Assembly (NCBI RefSeq): GCF_000759025.1 | Contig: NZ_JPOS01000075.1 | Coordinates: 1 to 64,000 of the forward strand | DNA: 64,000 nt | From: Phaeodactylibacter xiamenensis | GTDB taxonomy: Bacteria; Bacteroidota; Bacteroidia; Chitinophagales; Saprospiraceae | Direction of reading: 5' to 3' | Position numbers and translations under genes: made by a program | Shown: one piece after another, positions 43,201-52,834 of the stretch | How the letters are laid out: every line of letters begins with the position of its first letter | Position numbering within the stretch: the stretch's first letter is position 1 | The notes under the pieces: generated by a model | What the model was told of the DNA's origin: nothing | Seen by the model: only the letters and a program-made list of their open reading frames with translations | Database searches by the model: none

Positions 43201-44297
43201 TATACGTTGAAACGGAAGTGCATGACATCGCCATCGGTTACCACGTACTCTTTGCCTTCCACTGCCATTTTGCCAGCTTCCTTGACCGCCTGCTCTGAGC
43301 CCAGGCTTACATAGTCGTTGTACTTGATAACCTCGGCCCGGATGAAGCCTTTTTCAAAATCGGTGTGAATGACGCCTGCTGCCTGTGGGGCTTTCCAGCC
43401 ATCCTGAATGGTCCAGGCACGGACTTCTTTAACACCGGCAGTAAAGTAAGTGATGAGGTTGAGGAGCTTATAGGTGGCACGAATCACCCGGTTAACACCC
43501 GGCTCGTCCAGCCCCATGTCGTTTAGAAACTCAAGGCGCTCTTCTTTGGTTTCCAGTTCAGCAATATCAGCTTCAATAGCCGCACTGACGAGAATGACCT
43601 CCGCAGGCTCACCGGCTACAGCCGCTTTAAAACGCTCGGAGTGCTCATTGCCATCATTCACAGCGTCCTCTTCCACGTTGCACACGTAAAGGATAGGTTT
43701 AGCCGTAAGCAGGAACATCTCCTTCAGCAGGGCTTGTCCGGCTTCGTCCAGCTCAATAGCCCGGGCAGGTTTTTCATCCTCCAGGTGGGCCAGTATTTTC
43801 TGGCTAATTTCCAGGTTCCTCAGGTCTTCCTTATTATTGCTTTTAGCCTGCCGCTTGAAGCGGTCTACCTGTTTTTCGACAGTCTCAATATCCTTGAGCA
43901 GCAGCTCAGTATCAATTGTTTCCTTATCGCGCACCGGGTCTACATTGCCATCCACGTGGACCACATTGCCTTCATCAAAGCAGCGCACCACATGCACTAT
44001 CGCATCCACTTCCCGGATATTGGCCAGGAACTGATTGCCCAGGCCTTCCCCCTGACTCGCGCCTTTGATCAGGCCGGCAATATCAACAATCTCAATCGTG
44101 GTAGGCTGTACCTTTTGTGGATTGACCAGCTCCGCCAGTTTGTCAAGGCGGGGGTCAGGAACAGTGATGATGCCCACGTTGGGGTCTTTGGTTGCGAATG
44201 GATAATTGGCTGCCAGTGCTTTGGCTGAGGTCAGCGCATTAAACAGGGTAGATTTTCCAACATTGGGAAGCCCCACGATACCCGCCTTTAGTGCCAT
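43200..44297 (-). CDS. ychF: Redox-regulated ATPase YchF
   Basis: An Obg-family P-loop protein of 365 residues (start at [12 protein letters not shown]; the ORF's first 12 residues are not conserved). Motifs are G1 [13 protein letters not shown]3 [20 protein letters not shown], a G4 region with YVCNVEEDA in place of NKxD (the reason YchF prefers ATP), and the C-terminal TGS-like domain [16 protein letters not shown], ending [11 protein letters not shown]. It interacts with ribosomes in other bacteria. Upstream in the operon from the pseudouridine synthase. Confidence 0.96.
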   Translation of the reverse strand: MALKAGIVGLPNVGKSTLFNALTSAKALAANYPFATKDPNVGIITVPDPRLDKLAELVNPQKVQPTTIEIVDIAGLIKGASQGEGLGNQFLANIREVDAIVHVVRCFDEGNVVHVDGNVDPVRDKETIDTELLLKDIETVEKQVDRFKRQAKSNNKEDLRNLEISQKILAHLEDEKPARAIELDEAGQALLKEMFLLTAKPILYVCNVEEDAVNDGNEHSERFKAAVAGEPAEVILVSAAIEADIAELETKEERLEFLNDMGLDEPGVNRVIRATYKLLNLITYFTAGVKEVRAWTIQDGWKAPQAAGVIHTDFEKGFIRAEVIKYNDYVSLGSEQAVKEAGKMAVEGKEYVVTDGDVMHFRFNV

Positions 44298-44389
44298 ATG
44301 CTGTATTTGATTGAAAGTAAACGTAACTGGCAACCGGCATTACCGCCGCCTGCCCAATATTTAACAAGGCCGCAAAGGTAAGCAATTGG

Positions 44390-45040
44390 TTAGAATAAAC
44401 CGTGCAGCTCTCCGTTAACCTGATTGACAATATTGCCCATATCCTCCGGATTGCGCATAAAGTCAATATGATCAGCGTTGATGACGAGGAGCCTTCCCTC
44501 TTTGTAGCTGCTGATCCAGTTTTCGTAGCGTTCGTTGAGCCGCTTGAGGTAATCCAGGCTCATATTGCCTTCGTAGTCCCGGCCACGCTCCTGAATATGC
44601 TCCACAAGGGTGGGAATACTGGCTTTAAGGTAAATCAGCAGGTCTGGCGGCTGAATCTGTGAAGACATGGTCTTGAACAGATCAAAGTAATTTTGGAAGT
44701 CCCGGGTGGACATCAGCCCCATATCGTGCAGGTTGGGCGCAAAGATATAGGCATCTTCGTAAATGGTGCGGTCCTGTACTACGGTGCGGTCACCGGACAG
44801 GATTTTCAGGACCTGCTGGTAACGGTTATTCAGGAAAAACACCTGCAGATTGAAGGACCACCGCTGCATGTCTTCGTAAAAATCGCTCAGGTAGGGGTTG
44901 TCGTTGGCAGATTCGTAGTGGACATCCCAGCCAAAATGATGGCCCAATTTTTCTGAAAGGGTGGTTTTGCCCGCTCCGATGTTACCCGCTATAGCAATAT
45001 GTTTTATATTTGGCGGCGACTTCGCGCTGTTTTCGCTCAT
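44390..45040 (-). CDS. Deoxynucleoside kinase
   Basis: A 216-residue dNK-family enzyme that phosphorylates deoxynucleosides for salvage. It shows the P-loop HIAIAGNIGAGKTTLSEKL, the substrate region YESANDNPYLSDFY, the DR[ST]-type motif VVQDRTIYEDAYIFA and the lid segment IQERGRDYEGNMSLDYL. Which base it prefers (dA/dG or dC) cannot be read. Divergent from gatC. Confidence 0.93.
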   Translation of the reverse strand: MSENSAKSPPNIKHIAIAGNIGAGKTTLSEKLGHHFGWDVHYESANDNPYLSDFYEDMQRWSFNLQVFFLNNRYQQVLKILSGDRTVVQDRTIYEDAYIFAPNLHDMGLMSTRDFQNYFDLFKTMSSQIQPPDLLIYLKASIPTLVEHIQERGRDYEGNMSLDYLKRLNERYENWISSYKEGRLLVINADHIDFMRNPEDMGNIVNQVNGELHGLF

Positions 45041-45160
45041 TTTCTTCAGGATTTCCTGCGAAAATATAAAAGATAGCGGAAATAATCGGGACCAATCCGC
45101 TCCTTCGATGGTAAATGGTTGTTTACCGATGATTTAGCGCCAAACATCTAATATTTTATC

Positions 45161-45457
45161 ATGAAAATTGACGAGTCCTTAATATTGAAGCTGGAACAAC
45201 TGGCTCGTTTGCAATTATCCACTGCTGAGCGCACGGCCATTCAGGAGGATTTGAACCGGATCCTGGAGATGGTCGAAAAGCTGGAAGAACTGGATACCGA
45301 AGGCATTGAGCCCCTGACCTACATCAATGAGGACGTAAATGTCCTGCGGGAAGATGTGGTACGCGGGCAAACCGGTCGTGCTGATGCGCTCCGGAACGCA
45401 CCGGATCAGGACAGCGAGTATTTTCGGGTACCCAAAGTGATACCTTCAAAAAAATAA
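45161..45457 (+). CDS. gatC: Glu-tRNA(Gln) amidotransferase subunit C
   Basis: A 98-residue small subunit of the GatCAB amidotransferase, which converts misacylated Glu-tRNA(Gln) or Asp-tRNA(Asn). It has the typical pattern KLEQLARLQLSTAERTAIQEDLNRILEMVEKLEELDTEGIEPL and the end RNAPDQDSEYFRVPKVI. gatA and gatB are elsewhere. Only 6 bp separate it from the ABC ATPase gene. Confidence 0.95.
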   Translation: MKIDESLILKLEQLARLQLSTAERTAIQEDLNRILEMVEKLEELDTEGIEPLTYINEDVNVLREDVVRGQTGRADALRNAPDQDSEYFRVPKVIPSKK

Positions 45458-45463
45458 AAATTT

Positions 45464-46195
45464 ATGCAGCCCATCATCGCCGTTAAGGGACTTACCAAAA
45501 CCTATACCATGGGTACCACCAAGGTCCATGCCCTGCGCGGTGTAGATCTGGATATCCAAGCCAATGAATACCTGGCCTTAATGGGGCCTTCCGGTTCGGG
45601 AAAGTCTACCCTGATGAATTTGCTGGGCTGCCTCGATACGCCTACAAGTGGCGAATACTGGCTCAACAGCACGAATGTATCCACTATGGACGATGATGAG
45701 CTTGCCGAAGTCCGTAATAAGGAGATTGGCTTCGTTTTCCAGACCTTCAACCTGCTCCCGCGATTGTCAGCTTTGGAGAATGTAGCGCTGCCTCTGGTAT
45801 ACGCCGGGCAATCCAAGTCTGCCCGTCTTGACCGCGCCCGTGAGGTCCTCACTGAAGTAGGGCTGGGCGACCGGGTGGACCATAAGCCCAATGAGCTCTC
45901 CGGCGGTCAGCGGCAGCGGGTCGCTATTGCCAGGGCGCTGGTAAACAGGCCTTCCATCATTCTCGCGGATGAGCCTACCGGTAACCTCGACACGAAAACC
46001 TCCATTGAGATTATGGGCATCTTCGAGCGCATCCATGAAATGGGCAACACCGTGATTCTCGTCACCCACGAACCTGATATTGCCGAGCACTGCCATCGTA
46101 TGGTCCGTCTTCGGGACGGTGAAGTGGAAGTCGATCAGCGCAACGAAAATATTGTTAAAGCCAGCGATCCTACCCACCGCTACAACCAAGAATGA
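45464..46195 (+). CDS. ABC transporter ATP-binding protein (LolD/MacB type)
   Basis: A 243-residue ATPase with Walker [11 protein letters not shown]-loop [22 protein letters not shown], signature [15 protein letters not shown], Walker [11 protein letters not shown] and switch His VTHEPD. The family drives LolCDE lipoprotein release or MacB-like and FtsX-like permeases. No permease is adjacent, so the partner is unknown. Probably co-transcribed with gatC. Confidence 0.93.
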   Translation: MQPIIAVKGLTKTYTMGTTKVHALRGVDLDIQANEYLALMGPSGSGKSTLMNLLGCLDTPTSGEYWLNSTNVSTMDDDELAEVRNKEIGFVFQTFNLLPRLSALENVALPLVYAGQSKSARLDRAREVLTEVGLGDRVDHKPNELSGGQRQRVAIARALVNRPSIILADEPTGNLDTKTSIEIMGIFERIHEMGNTVILVTHEPDIAEHCHRMVRLRDGEVEVDQRNENIVKASDPTHRYNQE

Positions 46196-46254
46196 TATTT
46201 TTTTAAAACCTCCGGCTCCTGCTGCTTGTTGACCCATGAAAACGACAACCAATT

Positions 46255-46812
46255 ATGGGTTTCAAAATCTATACAAAAACAGGTGATGCCGGCACCACTG
46301 GCCTTTTCGGTGGCAAACGCCTGCCTAAGAGCCACCTCCGAATTGAAGCATACGGTACTGTTGATGAACTGAATGCGCACATTGGTATGGTCCGGGATCA
46401 GTTCACAGAGCCTGCTGTACGGGCATTGCTCAAAGACATTCAGGACCGCCTGTTCACCATCGGGGCCAACCTGGCTTCCGATCCGGATAAAGATATGCCC
46501 GTGCCCGATATTCAGGCTACCGATATTGAAGCCCTGGAAAAGGCTATGGATGAAATGGACGAAGTGCTTCCTGAACTAAAGAACTTCATTCTGCCGGGTG
46601 GGCACCCTGCCGTTTCGAGTGCGCACATCGCCCGCTGTGTCTGTCGCCGGACAGAGCGACTCGTGGTAGCCCTGTCTCAGGAATCCCGGGTAGAGCCTGT
46701 TGTTGTGCAGTACCTCAACCGCCTGTCGGACTACCTGTTTATCCTGGCCCGTTTTATTGGCTACTCCAAAGGGATTGATGAGGTGGTGTGGGCACCGCGT
46801 AAAAAAGGTTGA
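46255..46812 (+). CDS. Cob(I)alamin adenosyltransferase (PduO type)
   Basis: A 185-residue PduO/MMAB-type enzyme that makes adenosylcobalamin from cob(I)alamin and ATP. It has the N-terminal ATP-binding IYTKTGDAGTTGLFGGKRLPKSHLRIEAYGTVDELNAHIG, and FILPGGHPAVSSAHIARCVCRRTER (B12-binding and ATP arginines). Other B12 genes are absent here, so it probably serves scavenged cobalamin. Confidence 0.95.
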   Translation: MGFKIYTKTGDAGTTGLFGGKRLPKSHLRIEAYGTVDELNAHIGMVRDQFTEPAVRALLKDIQDRLFTIGANLASDPDKDMPVPDIQATDIEALEKAMDEMDEVLPELKNFILPGGHPAVSSAHIARCVCRRTERLVVALSQESRVEPVVVQYLNRLSDYLFILARFIGYSKGIDEVVWAPRKKG

Positions 46813-46880
46813 CCGGAGCGCGCCGCCCTACATTGAGCAAAGGCGTGGTTCATAAGCCCTAAAACCGTATCTTTACCCCT

Positions 46881-48968
46881 ATGAGTGCATGGAAAACGAC
46901 GATAGAAGGGCTTCCTACATTGGTCAAATACCTCATGGTGGCTGGTGTGGTAGCCATCATCAGCTTCCTGTTCCCGAACAATGTAAAGTTCAAATACGAA
47001 TTTGACAAGGGGCAGCGCTGGCGCTATGAGGACCTTCGGGCACCCTTTGACTTCGCTATTCTCAAACCGGACCAGGAAATTGAACAAGAGAGAGCCCGTA
47101 TAAAGGATAGCTTTTCACCTTATTACGAGCAGCTGCCTTCCATCACTGAAATGCAGATTACGGGCTTTGAGGACCGGTTTACGGCGCAATTGGAGGAAAT
47201 CAACGAAGAGCAGTTTCCGGATGTCACCCGCAATCCGGATAAATACCGTACCTACGGCAAAAACCTGCTGCAGGATTTGTATAAGGCAGGCATCGCAGAG
47301 CTGGACAAAGCGCACAAAGACAAACCGGCGGACTTTGTAGTGAATGTGCTTAGGGGCAATACCACTCACCCCCAGACTTTGGAAAACCTGACTACGGTGC
47401 CGGAAGCAGAAGCCTCTCTGTCGGAGTCCTTGCCGTACAGTAAACTGGCGGAGTCTGACTTTCTCTACGGCCTGCTGGAGTCGTCTATCGCTCCCAATGT
47501 TATCTACAATGACACTCTTAGCCAGCGCTTGCTGGCAGAAGAGCTAAGCCAGGTGGGCCTCTACCGGGGACGAGTATCCAAGGGCGACCTCATCGTAACC
47601 GAAAACGGCTATATCACTGAAGAAATCTATCTAAAGCTCCAATCCTTCAAAGCCAAGTACCGGGAGGAAGTAACGGAGGAGCAGTCTTATACTGGTGTTC
47701 TGGCAGGATACGCCCTGCTGTCCACTCTTATTATTGGCATCTTCCTGTTGTATGTGCGCTTGTATGCTCAGGCGGTCTTCTCCCGCTTCAATAAGCTGGT
47801 CTTCATCATGCTCTGGCTGGTGGCGTTCAGTTATCTGGTGTACGCAGTAGAACAGGTGGCATTGCTCAGTACCTACATGATCCCGTTTTGTATCGTACCG
47901 ATTGTCATCAAAAACTTTTATGATGAGCAGCTGGCTTTATTCACCCATCTGGTGGTGATATTACTGGCGAGTTTCCTGTCTTCTCTGGGGTATGAGTTTA
48001 CTTTCCTTCAGATTCTTGCCGGTATTGTCGTACTGCTCAGCGATGTGGACACGAGGGACTGGACCCGGTTCTTCTATTCCATCCTGTATATTTTTGTAGT
48101 GTACCTGCTCGGATATGTCGGGCTCTCACTAATTCAGGAAGGTAATTATCAGGATATTGACTTGTCGGTATTGTCCTGGTTAGCGATCAGCGCGTTCATG
48201 ACCCTGCTGGCCTATCCGCTCATCCCGTTGCTGGAACGGTTCTTTGGTTTTACTTCATCGATCTCGCTGGTGGAGTTGTCTGATATGAACCGGCCGTTGC
48301 TCCGGCAGTTAGCCAATAAAGCACCGGGCACCCTTCAGCATTCCCTTCAGGTCGCTAACTTATCAGAAGAAGCCGCCCGTGCCATCGGTGCAAACCACCT
48401 GCTGGTGAAAGTCGCTGCCCTGTACCACGATATAGGAAAGACCCTACAGCCTTCCTTTTTTATTGAAAACCAAAGTAATAAAAGCCCGCACCTGGATATT
48501 TCTGATAAGGAAAGTGCTGAAATCATTATCAGCCACGTCACAGAGGGCGTGAAAATGGCTAAAAAAGCCCGCCTCCCCAACGTTTTAATCGACTTCATCA
48601 CCTCCCATCACGGCACGACCCGGGTAGAATACTTCTACCGCAATTACATTAAAGATCATCCGGACGAGGAAGTGGACGAACAGGATTTTCGCTATCCCGG
48701 CCCCAAGCCCGTCACCAAGGAAGAGACCATTCTCATGCTGGCGGACAGTATAGAGGCGGCTTGCAAAAGCCTGAAAAACCCAACAGAGGAGGCACTGCTG
48801 GAACTGATCGATAAAATCATAGCCGGTAAAATGGCGATGGGGCAACTGGAAGACTCTGAGCTGACCTTCTCTGAGCTGGAAACCTGCAAAACGGTTTTTC
48901 AGCAACTCATGCGCAGTGTACACCATGTGCGCATTGAGTACCCGGAAGAGCAGCAATCTGAGGAATAG
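46881..48968 (+). CDS. pgpH: 7TM-HD protein PgpH, probable c-di-AMP phosphodiesterase
   Basis: The 695-residue protein has an N-terminal membrane segment, an extracytoplasmic 7TMR-HDED domain (about 45-265), seven membrane spans (about 270-465) and a C-terminal HD domain. HD motifs are LQHSLQVANLSEEAA, VAALYHDIGKTLQPSFFIENQ, IISHVTEGVKMAKK and FITSHHGTTRVEYFY. PgpH homologues cleave c-di-AMP to pApA. The window's cdaA makes the same nucleotide, but the two genes are 32 kb apart and not co-transcribed. A near-match -7 box (TATCTTTA) precedes it. Confidence 0.93.
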   Translation: MSAWKTTIEGLPTLVKYLMVAGVVAIISFLFPNNVKFKYEFDKGQRWRYEDLRAPFDFAILKPDQEIEQERARIKDSFSPYYEQLPSITEMQITGFEDRFTAQLEEINEEQFPDVTRNPDKYRTYGKNLLQDLYKAGIAELDKAHKDKPADFVVNVLRGNTTHPQTLENLTTVPEAEASLSESLPYSKLAESDFLYGLLESSIAPNVIYNDTLSQRLLAEELSQVGLYRGRVSKGDLIVTENGYITEEIYLKLQSFKAKYREEVTEEQSYTGVLAGYALLSTLIIGIFLLYVRLYAQAVFSRFNKLVFIMLWLVAFSYLVYAVEQVALLSTYMIPFCIVPIVIKNFYDEQLALFTHLVVILLASFLSSLGYEFTFLQILAGIVVLLSDVDTRDWTRFFYSILYIFVVYLLGYVGLSLIQEGNYQDIDLSVLSWLAISAFMTLLAYPLIPLLERFFGFTSSISLVELSDMNRPLLRQLANKAPGTLQHSLQVANLSEEAARAIGANHLLVKVAALYHDIGKTLQPSFFIENQSNKSPHLDISDKESAEIIISHVTEGVKMAKKARLPNVLIDFITSHHGTTRVEYFYRNYIKDHPDEEVDEQDFRYPGPKPVTKEETILMLADSIEAACKSLKNPTEEALLELIDKIIAGKMAMGQLEDSELTFSELETCKTVFQQLMRSVHHVRIEYPEEQQSEE

Positions 48969-49007
48969 CTCCCAATTTTTGCACCCGGATGATCAGGGAT
49001 GGCTTGT

Positions 49008-49015
49008 TACCTTTG
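49008..49015 (+). promoter_or_regulatory. -7 box of the M1 peptidase gene
   Basis: TACCTTTG, an exact TAnnTTTG match, 39 bases before the ATG. The nearest TTTTTG upstream is 26 bases away, a little too far for a standard -33 box. Confidence 0.45.
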
Positions 49016-49054
49016 CCAATGACTTAGGCTTTAGAAACACAATCAATTGACTAT

Positions 49055-50896
49055 ATGAAAATTTGGTATTCTCTTTTTTTCTGTTGCATCACAGTAGCCG
49101 CCCTGCAGGCACAACCCGACCGATGGCAGCAGGCTGCAAAATATACGATGGATATCGACTTTGATGTCAAGAAACATCAGTTCGATGGTAAACAAACATT
49201 GGTCTACACCAATAATTCACCAGATACCCTGCACCGGGCCTTTTATCACCTGTACTTCAATGCGTTCCAGCCGAACAGCATGATGGATGTACGCTCCCAA
49301 AACCTGAAGGACTCGGACCCACGGGTAGGAGGCCGGATTGGTGAGTTGGAGCCGGATGAGATCGGCTACCATGAAATCAACAGCCTTACCGTGGATGGGA
49401 AAAAGGCCACCTTTGAAGTCGTGGGCACCATCCTGGAAGTACAATTGCCTCAGCCCATTCTGCCTAATTCGAAAGCCGTTTTTGAAATGGAGTTCGAGTC
49501 GCAGGTGCCGGTACAAATCCGCCGTTCCGGACGCGATAATGCCGAGGGGATTTCCTACTCCATGGCTCAGTGGTACCCCAAGATGGCAGAATACGACTAT
49601 CAGGGGTGGCATGCCAATCCCTATGTAGGCCGGGAGTTTTACGGCATCTGGGGCGATTTTGACGTGACCATTCATATCGACAGCGAGTACATCATCGGTG
49701 CTACGGGCTACCTGCAAAATCCGAAAGAAATCGGTCACGGGTATACCGATAAAGCTGTGAAGGTGAAAAAAGGCAAAAAACTTTCCTGGAATTTTGTCGC
49801 TCCGGATGTGCACGACTTTGTCTGGGGTGCCGATCCTGACTATACCCATACCACCTACGAGCGGGAAGATGGTATGGTGATGCACTTCTTCTACCAGGAG
49901 AACGAGCGCACCAAAGAGAACTGGGAAGCCCTGCCCGCTATCATGGACGAGGCATTTGCATTCATCAATGAAAACTACGGGCAGTACCCTTACGAACAAT
50001 ACTCCTTCATTCAGGGAGGCGATGGCGGTATGGAATATCCAATGGCGACCCTGATTACCGGCGAGCGCAGCCTGCCCAGTCTGGTAGGCGTATCGGTACA
50101 CGAGCTCATGCATAGCTGGTACCAAATGCTGCTGGGTACCAACGAAGCCCTGTACGCCTGGATGGACGAAGGCTTCACCAGCTGGGCCAGTAGTAATGTG
50201 ATGAACCACCTGCGCGAAAAGGGTTTGATTCCCGGCGAAGCTTCCGATAATCCTCACCTGGGCTCCTACATGGGCTACGCTAATTTCTCCCAAAGCGGGC
50301 TGGAGGAACCCCTGATCACCCATTCGGACCACTTTAATACTAATTCCGCTTACGGCGTGGCTTCCTATGTGAAAGGCGCTGTTTTCCTGGAGCAACTCAA
50401 GTACATCATCGGGGAAGATGCCTTCGATCAGGGCATGCTCCGCTACTTTGATACCTGGAAGTTCAAGCACCCCAACTCCAATGACTTCATCCGTATCATG
50501 GAGAAGCAATCCATGATAGAGCTGGACTGGTACCGCGAATATTGGATTAACACCACACATACCATAGACTACGGCATTGAGAACGTGAAGGTCGATGGGC
50601 GTACCGCCGTAGCTGTACTGAACCGGGTAGGCATTATACCTATGCCTGTGGAGGTGGAAGTGGTGCTTACCGATGGCACGAGCAAGCGGATACTCGTGCC
50701 GCTGCGTATCATGCGTGGCCACAAACCACTGAATGATATGGAGCTGGCTGAAGACTGGCCATGGACGCACCCTCAGTATGAGCTGGACCTGGGTGTGAAA
50801 GCCAAAGACATCGAAAAGGTGGTGATCGATCCCGATTTTGGCATGGCCGATATTGACCGGGAGAACAACACTTACGAAATGATCAGCGACGAATAA
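49055..50896 (+). CDS. Exported M1-family metallopeptidase
   Basis: A 613-residue gluzincin aminopeptidase with a signal peptide (FCCITVAALQAQ). The N-terminal saddle domain is followed by the exopeptidase-like GGMEYPMATL motif and the zinc site His349-Glu350-x-x-His353 (HELMHSWYQ), with the third ligand Glu372 (WMDEGFTSW), exactly HEXXH-X18-E. The C-terminal helical domain of larger M1 enzymes is missing, which fits the short Bacteroidota secreted subgroup. Role: peptide trimming in the periplasm or outside. A strong hairpin ends the gene. Confidence 0.93.
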   Translation: MKIWYSLFFCCITVAALQAQPDRWQQAAKYTMDIDFDVKKHQFDGKQTLVYTNNSPDTLHRAFYHLYFNAFQPNSMMDVRSQNLKDSDPRVGGRIGELEPDEIGYHEINSLTVDGKKATFEVVGTILEVQLPQPILPNSKAVFEMEFESQVPVQIRRSGRDNAEGISYSMAQWYPKMAEYDYQGWHANPYVGREFYGIWGDFDVTIHIDSEYIIGATGYLQNPKEIGHGYTDKAVKVKKGKKLSWNFVAPDVHDFVWGADPDYTHTTYEREDGMVMHFFYQENERTKENWEALPAIMDEAFAFINENYGQYPYEQYSFIQGGDGGMEYPMATLITGERSLPSLVGVSVHELMHSWYQMLLGTNEALYAWMDEGFTSWASSNVMNHLREKGLIPGEASDNPHLGSYMGYANFSQSGLEEPLITHSDHFNTNSAYGVASYVKGAVFLEQLKYIIGEDAFDQGMLRYFDTWKFKHPNSNDFIRIMEKQSMIELDWYREYWINTTHTIDYGIENVKVDGRTAVAVLNRVGIIPMPVEVEVVLTDGTSKRILVPLRIMRGHKPLNDMELAEDWPWTHPQYELDLGVKAKDIEKVVIDPDFGMADIDRENNTYEMISDE

Positions 50897-50905
50897 AAAA
50901 CCATC

Positions 50906-50935
50906 ACCGGGCGGTGGCATTAACCGCCCGGTTTT
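50906..50935 (+). terminator. Terminator after the M1 peptidase
   Basis: ACCGGGCGGT / ACCGCCCGGT perfect inverted repeat with a 7-base loop followed by TTT, nine bases after the stop. Confidence 0.75.
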
Positions 50936-50949
50936 ATCCCCTACTTACT

Positions 50950-51318
50950 ATGCATCCTATTCATAAGCAGCTACAGTCCATTGCTTCCTTTACAGCCGGA
51001 GACGACACCGAAATCCGGGAAGTCCTGCACCCCAAGAACGATGGAGTTGACTTTGGCTTCAGTCTGGCACACGCCGCTTTGCAGCCCGGAGAAGCTTCCC
51101 GGCCACACGTCCTGCACGGGCGTTCAGAGACTTACATCATAGTGCAGGGACAGGGTAAGGCCTTCGTTGCCGGGCAAATCATGGAAGCCCGACCAGGCAG
51201 CGTCATTTTCATTCCACCCGGAGCTGAGCAATACATTAAAAACACGGGCGAAGAACCGCTCCACTTCTGGTGCGTGGTCTGCCCACCCTGGACCGCAGAA
51301 ACAGAAGAGGTCGATTGA
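50950..51318 (+). CDS. Small cupin-domain protein
   Basis: 122 residues from the Met of MHPIHKQLQ; the ORF track's GTG start lies inside the terminator stem and is rejected. It has a single cupin barrel: motif 1 RPHVLHGRSETYIIVQGQGKAFV and motif 2 GSVIFIPPGAEQYIKNTGEEPLHFWCVV. Metal ligands His, His, Glu of motif 1 appear present. The function is open (isomerase, dioxygenase or sugar-binding types are all known). The C terminus PPWTAETEEVD is typical of one phosphomannose-isomerase-like subgroup. Confidence 0.85.
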   Translation: MHPIHKQLQSIASFTAGDDTEIREVLHPKNDGVDFGFSLAHAALQPGEASRPHVLHGRSETYIIVQGQGKAFVAGQIMEARPGSVIFIPPGAEQYIKNTGEEPLHFWCVVCPPWTAETEEVD

Positions 51319-51339
51319 TGTCCTGTTGCTTACGCCCTT

Positions 51340-51425
51340 TGCCCTACCTCTCCGCGTCTTTGCGAGCCCTTTCTCTTGTACTCTTTGCGCCCTTTGCGCT
51401 CCCCCTCCGCTTCTTTGCGTGCAAT
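51340..51425. repeat. CTTTGCG-type intergenic repeat
   Basis: Short, imperfect direct repetitions of CTCCGC-x-TCTTTGCG and CTTTGCGCCCTTTGCG. Similar strings are familiar as dispersed intergenic repeats in many bacterial genomes. No coding sense; overlapping ORFs in this stretch are spurious. Confidence 0.5.
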
Positions 51426-51476
51426 CCATACCCCAAAGCCCAAGCCATATTCACCCCGCATTTTGGAAAAAAACGT

Positions 51477-51484
51477 TATTTTTG
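51477..51484 (+). promoter_or_regulatory. Candidate -7 box of the GT4-GT2-ribB-VTC operon
   Basis: TATTTTTG, an exact TAnnTTTG match, 129 bases before the GT4 ATG, implying a leader of about 120 nt. No well-spaced -33 box. Confidence 0.4.
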
Positions 51485-51613
51485 CAGACCTTTGACCGCC
51501 AGTGAAGCGAGTCTGAATTTTTACTGGCTGTCGGCCCACCACTGTTGCCAGGCCCCACATGTTGAGCTATTTACGAATCAATTCCAGGTCAAGCCGCCGG
51601 AAAAAAAGGATGA

Positions 51614-52831
51614 ATGAGAATTCTTCAGCTGTGTAAAAAATTTCCTTTTCCGCTAAAAGATGGTGAATCTATCGCCGTGACCGCCCTGAGCCGGTCAATG
51701 AAAGCACTTGGGCACGAAGTGCATCTGTTGGCTATGAATACGAGCAAGCACTATTTTCCAAAAGAGAAATTGCCAAAGGCTTTTAATCATTACGCCAGTA
51801 TTCACGATGTGAAAGTCGACAACCGGGTGAAGCCTCTGCAGGCATTGTGGCACCTTCGGGGTACAGCGTCCTATCATATTGCCCGTTTTTGTTCTTCTGA
51901 CTTTGAAAAAAAACTAGTAAAACTGCTCCGGCAAACCGAGTTCGATGTTATACAGCTTGAAACACCCTATTTATCGCCCTACATTCCGGCTATTCGAAAA
52001 TATTCGGATGCGGTAGTGAGCATGCGGGCGCATAACGTAGAATTTGAAATCTGGGAGCGCATCAGCCAAAATACAGCCCTCTGGCCCAAGCGATGGTACC
52101 TCCGCCATCTGACCGGGCGGCTTCGGCAATACGAAATCAGCCAACTGAAAGCCTATGACCACCTGGCCGCTATTACCCGGGGAGACCTGGAGCGTTTCCG
52201 GGAACTGGGCTACGAGGGGTCAGCTACGATCACGCCAATCGGGGTGGACAGCCAATCTTATCAGCCAGACTATTCCAGTTTTCAGAAGCCATTGTCCCTT
52301 TCTTTCATTGGTTCTCTGGACTGGATGCCTAATCTGGAAGGTTTGCAGTGGTTTTTGGACAAGGTCTGGCCGCTGGTACAGGCGCAACAGCCGGGCCTGA
52401 CGCTCCATATTGCCGGTCGGAATACGCCCAAATGGCTATACCGGATGAACCGCCCGGGAATCGTAGTAGAAGGAGAAGTCCCAAGTGCAAGCGCCTTCAT
52501 CAATCAGCACAGCCTGATGGTGGTGCCTTTGCTTTCCGGTAGCGGCATGCGTGCCAAAATTCTGGAAGGTATGGCTCTGGGCAAAGCGGTCCTTAGTACG
52601 CAAATGGGGATGGAAGGCATTAGCGCGGAGCCAGGTATCCACGCCCTGATCGCTAACAGCCCTGAGGAATTCGCCCGGCAGATAGCAGAAGCTTCCAAGC
52701 TTCAGGAGCAAAAAGAACTCGAAACCCTCGGGCGTGAAGCCCGCCGCTTCGTACTGGAAGAGTATGACAGCATGGAGGTGGCCCGCCGTTTGGTACAGGC
52801 TTATGCGGAATTAAGCGTTGAAGCGCTCTGA
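51614..52831 (+). CDS. Family 4 glycosyltransferase
   Basis: A 405-residue GT-B enzyme. The N-terminal acceptor domain has RILQLCKKFPFPLKDGESIAV. The donor domain has the typical strand LSFIGSLDWMPNLEGLQWFLDKVWP, LHIAGRNTPKWL, VEGEVPSASAFI and the nucleotide-sugar site VVPLLSGSGMRAKILEGMALGKAVLST (E-x7-E type). The sugar and acceptor are unknown. First gene of a tight four-gene operon; the next start is 3 bp away. Probably makes a surface glycan together with the neighbouring GT2. Confidence 0.92.
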   Translation: MRILQLCKKFPFPLKDGESIAVTALSRSMKALGHEVHLLAMNTSKHYFPKEKLPKAFNHYASIHDVKVDNRVKPLQALWHLRGTASYHIARFCSSDFEKKLVKLLRQTEFDVIQLETPYLSPYIPAIRKYSDAVVSMRAHNVEFEIWERISQNTALWPKRWYLRHLTGRLRQYEISQLKAYDHLAAITRGDLERFRELGYEGSATITPIGVDSQSYQPDYSSFQKPLSLSFIGSLDWMPNLEGLQWFLDKVWPLVQAQQPGLTLHIAGRNTPKWLYRMNRPGIVVEGEVPSASAFINQHSLMVVPLLSGSGMRAKILEGMALGKAVLSTQMGMEGISAEPGIHALIANSPEEFARQIAEASKLQEQKELETLGREARRFVLEEYDSMEVARRLVQAYAELSVEAL

Positions 52832-52834
52832 TGC

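Noticed and set aside
49217-50920. 567-residue minus-strand ORF opposite the M1 peptidase
   Set aside because: His/Val-rich shadow of a real gene with intact zinc motifs; no domain, signal or family pattern.
50914-50949. Upstream GTG start for the cupin gene
   Set aside because: It falls inside the terminator stem; the ATG at 50950 fits the family.
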